NCBI GenBank assembly: GCA_029263055.1
Contig: JAJCYG010000045.1
Span: 1-64,000 of the forward strand
Source of the DNA: Actinomycetes bacterium
GTDB taxonomy: Bacteria > Auribacterota > JAJCYG01
Length of the DNA: 64,000 nt
Reading direction: 5' to 3'
In this document: positions 59,056 to 64,000 of the stretch, piece after piece
How the letters are laid out: every line of letters begins with the position of its first letter
Numbering within the stretch: the first letter of the stretch is position 1
Translations under genes and position numbers: made by a program
Notes under the pieces: generated by a model
The model's database searches: none
The model's input: the letters and a program-made list of their open reading frames with translations, nothing else
What the model was told of the DNA's origin: nothing

Positions 59056-60330
59056 TTACGACTCCTCTTTAATTTTACCCTGAGATATCAAAATGTGCAA
59101 AACCTTCTCTTCTAGCAGCTGAGAGCGGAGCTTTTCCACATTTTCAGACTGTTTAAAGAAATTCTCCAGATATGCTGGATTTTGCCCTGCTTGAACCATA
59201 CTCTTAAAGTGATTTTCAATGTCTTCCTTCTCTACTTTAAGCTCTTCTTTTCTTGCAATGGCATCCACTAAATAAGCCAAACGAACTTCAGATTTGGCCC
59301 GTTCATCTGCTTTTTTGGCTAATTCGCCACGCTTAGACTCAATCTCTTTTTCAGGAACTTTCTGCATACGCATCTGCTGCACAGCCCGTTCTAAGATTTC
59401 TTGGGTCATATTTTCAATTAAAGACTCTGGTAATTCAAACGTGTACTCCTTCACTAAAGCTTCAACCACTTGGTTCTTTAACTCATTTTCAGATTCACGT
59501 TCTTTATAATCAACCAGTTGTTTTTTTACATCTTCTTTAAGCTGATCAAGCGTTTCAAAATTACCCAAATCTTTAGCAAACTCATCACTTAATTCAGGAA
59601 GTAACTTTTCTTTAATCTCTTTAATATCAACATAAAAAGTAACTTTCTTTTCGCGCAACTCTTCCTTATAAAAATCTTTAGGAAGCGTCACTTCTATCTC
59701 TTTAGATTCTCCTACTTTAGCCTCAAGCAAATGATCGCAAAAGTTTGGAATAAAGTATTCTTTATCAATAGGAATCCATCTACCCTCGACAGATTCAGCC
59801 TCTTTACCGTCGTGGATCAACTTCCAATCAGCAATCGCAAAGTCAGTCCATTTCAAACCACGATCAGTCACAGCATTGAATTTTGCATTCTGCTGTTGAA
59901 GCGTTTCAAGAGCTTGACCAACTTCTTTATCATCAAATTTTATTTTTTTCTTCTTTAAAGAAATCCCCGAATAATTTTTTAATTTGATTTCAGGCTGCAC
60001 ATCTAAGGTTGCTTTAAACTTTAATATCTCGTTTTCTTTATACTCTGTCACTTCAAGCTGTGGATGACCCACTGGCTTAAGCTCTTTCTCTTGAACAACT
60101 TTAGTATAAGCTTGAGGAATTAACTTTTTAAACAACTCACTTTTTGCTTCTTCAGCATATCGTTTTTCAATAATAGCTTGAGGTGCTTTTCCCGAACGAA
60201 ACCCTGGGATACGGGCACTTTTAGAAATTTGACCATAGATCGAAGCAATCTCTTTCTTCAAATCAGATTCAGGAATTTCAACTTGGAGCGACAAACGTGT
60301 GTCACTCACCTTTTCCATTTCAACTTTCAC
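59056..60330 (-). CDS. tig: Trigger factor
   Basis: A 424-residue ribosome-bound chaperone. The ribosome-docking signature is PGFRSGKAPQAIIEKRYAEE. A prolyl-isomerase-type middle domain and a helical C-terminal cradle follow. The start codon is GTG at 60330 behind AAGGGG. First gene of the tig-clpP-clpX-serA run. A small hairpin (60351-60367) lies in its leader. Confidence 0.96.
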   Translation of the reverse strand: MKVEMEKVSDTRLSLQVEIPESDLKKEIASIYGQISKSARIPGFRSGKAPQAIIEKRYAEEAKSELFKKLIPQAYTKVVQEKELKPVGHPQLEVTEYKENEILKFKATLDVQPEIKLKNYSGISLKKKKIKFDDKEVGQALETLQQQNAKFNAVTDRGLKWTDFAIADWKLIHDGKEAESVEGRWIPIDKEYFIPNFCDHLLEAKVGESKEIEVTLPKDFYKEELREKKVTFYVDIKEIKEKLLPELSDEFAKDLGNFETLDQLKEDVKKQLVDYKERESENELKNQVVEALVKEYTFELPESLIENMTQEILERAVQQMRMQKVPEKEIESKRGELAKKADERAKSEVRLAYLVDAIARKEELKVEKEDIENHFKSMVQAGQNPAYLENFFKQSENVEKLRSQLLEEKVLHILISQGKIKEES

Positions 60331-60401
60331 TTACGACCCCTTTCTCGAACTTATTGGACGTCAATAACTTCTACATATTCCATTTAGAAAATAAGCCCAC
60401 T

Positions 60402-60430
60402 ATTTTAGGTTTTCAGGTCGGTTTCGTCAA
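60402..60430 (-). promoter_or_regulatory. Promoter of the tig operon
   Basis: Minus-strand -35 TTGACG (60425-60430), 17-base spacer, -10 TAAAAT (60402-60407). A 6-base inverted repeat TTATTG/CAATAA (60351-60367) in the leader could shape translation. Confidence 0.6.
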
Positions 60431-60495
60431 TAGAAAGGGGGGCGAGTTATTACTTATTCCTATAAGACCTTTTTAAGCAGCCATTTACAACGTAT

Positions 60496-61953
60496 CTAAT
60501 TATCAATAAAGATTGGATTTGATGCAAGCAAGAGCGGGTATCTACCTTTAATGAAGAGACGGTAGTAAGCACGCCCCACCACTTCGTCCTCAACTTCAAT
60601 CTGTAATGGAAGGGTTCCTTCAACCTCTTTCCACAATTTTCCGTTCTTGAGAATTTGGACTGTGACGGCTTCCGTTCCTTTTAATTCATTTTCAAGACCA
60701 ACCTTAAGAGTCACTTTTTTGTCCACTACTCTTAAAGTCTCTCCGCTTTTGACTGATTCGCCTTTATCTGAGATCAACTCAAACCGGCTCAATCTAATTC
60801 GCCCTTTGTCTGTACTGCGCCGGGCATACATCGACCCTTTTTTCATAGCTGTTAAAATGTCTCTCTTTTTTAGGTCTTTGAGCCAAAAAACTGTTTCCAC
60901 TTCATTTAGTTTTTTTGGAATGGCACTTTTAATCTGATGAAAATCAATTTCTCCAATGGCCCAAACAGGATATTTTCGTTTTCCTAATAAATACTCCATT
61001 AACACTTTATCCCAAACCCCTTCAATGCCTCCAACCTCACGATACCCTTCATAAAAAATAGAAAAGCCATGATAGTCTTTGGTTTGAAGAAGCATTTTAG
61101 GATAAGGATCTGTACGAACAGAAACCTTATCTGAAATATGTGTTTTAAGCCCTGCTTCAGGATGAGCCCAAAAAATCAATCCCCCTTTTTGACGAGCAGC
61201 ATCAATAAACTTTTGATACGGATCCACTCCAGCATTTGGTTTCATCGGTGAAAAGCAGTGATCTTTAAAAGGAAAATTCATTGCCATTGGAATAAACGAA
61301 AGAAGTATAATGACTCCACCAGCTTGTTTTAAATATTGTTTACGCGTATTAAGTGAAAAAAGCCAGGCACCAAAGAAAAATGTAAATAAAGGCCACAACC
61401 AAAAAATGTTTCCCCATTTCCATATTCTGCTTTTTGGATTGGAAGCAATCGGTAGAGATTCCATTTTTTTAACATCTTCTAATCCAAAAACTAAAAGGTG
61501 TTTATGCCAACCTCGTAAAGTTAAATCCCCTTCAAACGGGTTGCCTTCCCAATAATAGTACGGCGCAGCTTCAACCCCTGGAAAAAGAACCATGTTAGGA
61601 TTTTTTTTCTGAAGGCTCCTTACTTTTTTAAAATACTTTTTAACACCCATTCTAAAAACAGAAGGTTCTTCAACGCTTTTACGAATTAAAGGGCCAAATT
61701 CAGGCAACAAAGTATATTCCCAACGTCTCAGAGCACTTTCAGCAAACATAACAATAGAAATGTTTAAGTCTTGCGCAATATCAATAACCTGCTCAGAAGT
61801 AACTGAACCTGAACTCCAATTAGTTTGGATATGAATAGCGGCAGGATACTGCTCAACAGAATCAGCATTTGCTTTTAAAGGGAGTAAACAACAGATCAGA
61901 AAAAAGAAGACCCTAATCATTTGAATCAATATTTTTTTGGTAACACGCTTCAT
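60496..61953 (-). CDS. Membrane-linked PHP-like domain protein, degenerate metal site
   Basis: A 485-residue protein from ATG 61953 (GGAGA ribosome site; a longer frame starts at 61974). A signal or anchor segment lies near residues 14-30 and further membrane segments near 185-230. The PHP-type order of motifs is visible but altered: HIQTNWSSG where HxHxxxSDG is expected, then FPGVEAAPYYYW, IFWAHPEAG and AIGEIDFHQ. It could be an inactive or altered phosphoesterase. A beta-rich C-terminal domain follows. It overlaps the upstream glycosyltransferase by 41 bases. Confidence 0.75.
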   Translation of the reverse strand: MKRVTKKILIQMIRVFFFLICCLLPLKANADSVEQYPAAIHIQTNWSSGSVTSEQVIDIAQDLNISIVMFAESALRRWEYTLLPEFGPLIRKSVEEPSVFRMGVKKYFKKVRSLQKKNPNMVLFPGVEAAPYYYWEGNPFEGDLTLRGWHKHLLVFGLEDVKKMESLPIASNPKSRIWKWGNIFWLWPLFTFFFGAWLFSLNTRKQYLKQAGGVIILLSFIPMAMNFPFKDHCFSPMKPNAGVDPYQKFIDAARQKGGLIFWAHPEAGLKTHISDKVSVRTDPYPKMLLQTKDYHGFSIFYEGYREVGGIEGVWDKVLMEYLLGKRKYPVWAIGEIDFHQIKSAIPKKLNEVETVFWLKDLKKRDILTAMKKGSMYARRSTDKGRIRLSRFELISDKGESVKSGETLRVVDKKVTLKVGLENELKGTEAVTVQILKNGKLWKEVEGTLPLQIEVEDEVVGRAYYRLFIKGRYPLLLASNPIFIDN

Positions 61954-63085
61954 AGATTTTCTCCAAAGAATCAATCATCACAGGTAGATTAAATCGTTTT
62001 TTTGCCTCTTTAGCTGCAGCCGCACCTAACTCAGAGAGCTTTTTGTGATCATTTAATAATTCTAATAGTGCGCGCGATAAGGCTGCAGGACTTTCAGGAG
62101 CAACCAATAACCCGGTTCTTCCATTCTCAATCACATCAGGAAGTCCACCCACTCGAGTGGCAATCGCTGCTTTTTTTAAAAACATCCCTTCCACAAGGGT
62201 TCGACTCTGCCCTTCATTGCGAGAAGGCACAACCAACACGTCTATTGCTTGTAAAGGAGCACTGATTTCTTGAAAAGGAGCAAAGAAAACATTTTCTTCA
62301 ACATTTAACTCCTTTACACGTAACTCTAATTCTGGCCGCATAGGCCCATCCCCAACAAAGTAAAACTTAGCTCCAGGAAATGAAACAAGCACCTTTGCAA
62401 TGGCTTCAACCAAAAGATCAAATCCCTTAACAGGAACAAAACGACCCATCGCCCCAATCAAGACCTCTTGATTTTTAACCCCCAGTTGCTTGCGTATTTC
62501 TTTTCGGTATTGATTAGAAAAATCTAAGCTATCAACATCTATTCCACTCACAACAGGAACGTACTGTTCTTTTTTGCCTATCCCTCGTTTCAAAGATTCA
62601 TTCATTCCCTTTTTAGATAATGGAATCAATACATCAGTCCAACAAGCAGCTATTTTTTCTAGAAAAATATAGAATTTTGTTTTAGCTTTTCCAAAATAAG
62701 CATAAAAAACATGGCCATGAGGCGTGTGCACAATCACAGGAACACGCGCAATCACTCCTGCCAATCGGCCTAAAAAACCAGCTTTAGACGTATGAGTATG
62801 TAGAATATCAGGTCTTTCCTGACGGAGTCTTTGAATAAACTGAATCAAACAAAGAAAATCTTTTAAGGGATTAATCGATCGTACCAAAAGAGAGAACCAT
62901 TTTAATTCAATCTTGGCTTTTAACAGATCACTCTCAGTATGACGAGGAATATCAAAATCCTTACCTGACCAAATTTGAACAACATGTCCCTTTTTTACAA
63001 ATTCGCGGGCTGAAAGAAAGGTATTTTCTGCTGACCCCCCTTTATCCAAACGTGTAATAAGATGTACTATTTTGAGTCGTTCCAT
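61913..63085 (-). CDS. Glycosyltransferase, GT4-like
   Basis: A 390-residue GT-B enzyme. The N-terminal domain has HLITRLDKGGSAENTF and DILHTHTSKAGFLGRLAG. The C-terminal domain has IGAMGRFVPVKGFDLLVEA, VLVVPSRNEGQSRTLVEGM with the usual E(x7)E pattern region, and GGLPDVIENGRTGLLV. It transfers a sugar from a nucleotide donor, probably onto a lipid-linked or surface glycan. It lies three bases after the other GT4 gene. Confidence 0.93.
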   Translation of the reverse strand: MERLKIVHLITRLDKGGSAENTFLSAREFVKKGHVVQIWSGKDFDIPRHTESDLLKAKIELKWFSLLVRSINPLKDFLCLIQFIQRLRQERPDILHTHTSKAGFLGRLAGVIARVPVIVHTPHGHVFYAYFGKAKTKFYIFLEKIAACWTDVLIPLSKKGMNESLKRGIGKKEQYVPVVSGIDVDSLDFSNQYRKEIRKQLGVKNQEVLIGAMGRFVPVKGFDLLVEAIAKVLVSFPGAKFYFVGDGPMRPELELRVKELNVEENVFFAPFQEISAPLQAIDVLVVPSRNEGQSRTLVEGMFLKKAAIATRVGGLPDVIENGRTGLLVAPESPAALSRALLELLNDHKKLSELGAAAAKEAKKRFNLPVMIDSLEKIYEACYQKNIDSND

Positions 63086-63088
63086 AAA

Positions 63089-64000
63089 TTAAAATTGTAC
63101 TTTATTTAATTTTGTTAAAATATCGCTAAGCTGATCCAAGTGCTTCTCTAAGGAAAACTTTTCTTCAACATATTGACGGCACACTTCAGGAGTAAATAGA
63201 TTTGCTTCTTTATTATTAAAAAACTGAATAATACGTTCTGCTATAACTTTTGTCCGTCTTGAAGAGAAGATTAGATCAGAGTTTAGAGCAGAGAGGACTT
63301 CTGGGGTTGCTCCAACCTTTGTTCCAAGAACAGGTGTTCCACAAGCTAACGCCTCAATCGTAACAAGACCAAATCCTTCTAGTTCAATTGTGGGTAAAAC
63401 AAAAAGATCTGCAGCCTGATAATAAGAAGGGAGCTCATCCTCTTTGATATAACCGACTAACAACACATTTTTTTCAAGAGCATACTCTTTTATCAATTCC
63501 TTTAAACCTTCTTTTAAACTCCCTTCTCCACCTAAAACTAACAAGACCTCAGGAAGGGCTTCTGCCACCTGAGCCCATGCTCTTATTAAACGCTCTAACC
63601 CCATTCGAGGTTCTAAATTTCGAACAGTAAAGACAATCGGTCTATTTAAAGAAAGGCCTATTTTTTTTCTGGGAATCGTCAACTCTGTTTTACATTTAAA
63701 GTGCTCAAGGTCCACGCCCAAAGGAATCACAAGGCGAGATCGACTTTCTAAAGAGGGATGCACTCGAATCGCTTCTTTCTCCATATACTCAGAATCAAAA
63801 ACAATCAGATCACACCCACTCATTGCTATTCTTTCGACACAATTCAAAAATTTTCCTCGAAACCAATCAATAACCCCTCCTGAAGAATGGCGAATCAAAT
63901 ATTCGGATGAAAAAGGAGAATGAAAAGAGTAAATCTTTTTACTTTTAACTTTATTAAAAAAACTTTTTGTTGCTAAAGCAGTCAACGGTTGATTAAAGAG
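63089..64000 (-). CDS. Glycosyltransferase, GT4-like, 5' part cut by the window edge
   Basis: The frame is open to the right edge, so the visible ~303 residues lack the N-terminus; the TTG at 63985 is probably internal. Visible parts: SFHSPFSSEYLIR, VFTVRNLEPRMGLERLIRAW, LLVGYIKEDELPSYYQAADLFVLPTIELEGFGLVTIEALACGTPVLGTKVGATPEVL. These are the donor-site motifs of GT4 enzymes. With the next gene it forms a two-glycosyltransferase pair. Confidence 0.92.
   Translation of the reverse strand, partial: LFNQPLTALATKSFFNKVKSKKIYSFHSPFSSEYLIRHSSGGVIDWFRGKFLNCVERIAMSGCDLIVFDSEYMEKEAIRVHPSLESRSRLVIPLGVDLEHFKCKTELTIPRKKIGLSLNRPIVFTVRNLEPRMGLERLIRAWAQVAEALPEVLLVLGGEGSLKEGLKELIKEYALEKNVLLVGYIKEDELPSYYQAADLFVLPTIELEGFGLVTIEALACGTPVLGTKVGATPEVLSALNSDLIFSSRRTKVIAERIIQFFNNKEANLFTPEVCRQYVEEKFSLEKHLDQLSDILTKLNKVQF

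Overview
The window is an AT-rich, gene-dense bacterial chromosome segment. Most genes lie on the minus strand in tightly packed operons. DsbD, a site-2 protease of the RseP type and many proteins with signal peptides or signal anchors point to a diderm bacterium. The housekeeping genes mix a Firmicutes-style PyrR/PyrK pyrimidine operon with long secreted orphan proteins. This recalls uncultivated PVC-related lineages such as Omnitrophota, but no rRNA is present, so the placement is inference.

Layout. 1-2069: a truncated secreted protein, a small anchored protein and a glycosyltransferase. 2073-6077: groEL, groES and dnaK in one minus-strand run closed by a strong terminator. 6308-6954: a HigBA-like toxin-antitoxin pair. 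7124-13003: a HEAT-repeat anchored protein, a GAF-GAF-GGDEF diguanylate cyclase and a secreted orphan. 13023-13350: tRNA-Asp and tRNA-Val separated by a long palindrome. 13399-18945: a periplasmic redoxin with DsbD, phosphopentomutase, dGTPase and RNase III. 18951-22388: a coiled-coil TPR protein; then tRNA-Cys. 22605-26100: pyrE-yicC-gmk-rpoZ-coaC-coaB. 30277-30678: ssb behind a sigma-54-type promoter. 32619-42387: the UMP operon pyrR-pyrB-pyrC-carA-carB-pyrK-pyrD-pyrF with a PyrR attenuator. 46839-49800: proS and an AbiEii-like nucleotidyltransferase with an XRE regulator. 50104-50308: a second copy of the palindrome against tRNA-Leu. 50329-55427: purA-uppS-cdsA-dxr-rseP. 55515-60330: tig-clpP-clpX-serA. 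60496-64000: a PHP-like membrane protein and two glycosyltransferases.

The most unusual signal is a set of five otherwise dissimilar large proteins (starting at 7124, 26176, 30734, 42762 and 44333). Each has an N-terminal hydrophobic signal, then a short motif of the form L-[SA]-P-x-[ST], and each ends in a similar pentapeptide (IESAL, LEQAI, VGVAL, ISHSI, IEQAI). Their bodies include HEAT repeats, a protein kinase and an HExxH metalloprotease candidate. This looks like an undescribed export, processing or sorting signature.

The second is a structured palindrome found exactly at the 3' end of two tRNA genes. Its stems differ in sequence but keep pairing, while its loops are conserved. Further points are an ssb with a consensus sigma-54 promoter and no canonical acidic tail, a PyrR attenuator, a carA-carB hairpin, and several genes whose -10 box sits 3-7 bases before the start codon, suggesting leaderless mRNAs.
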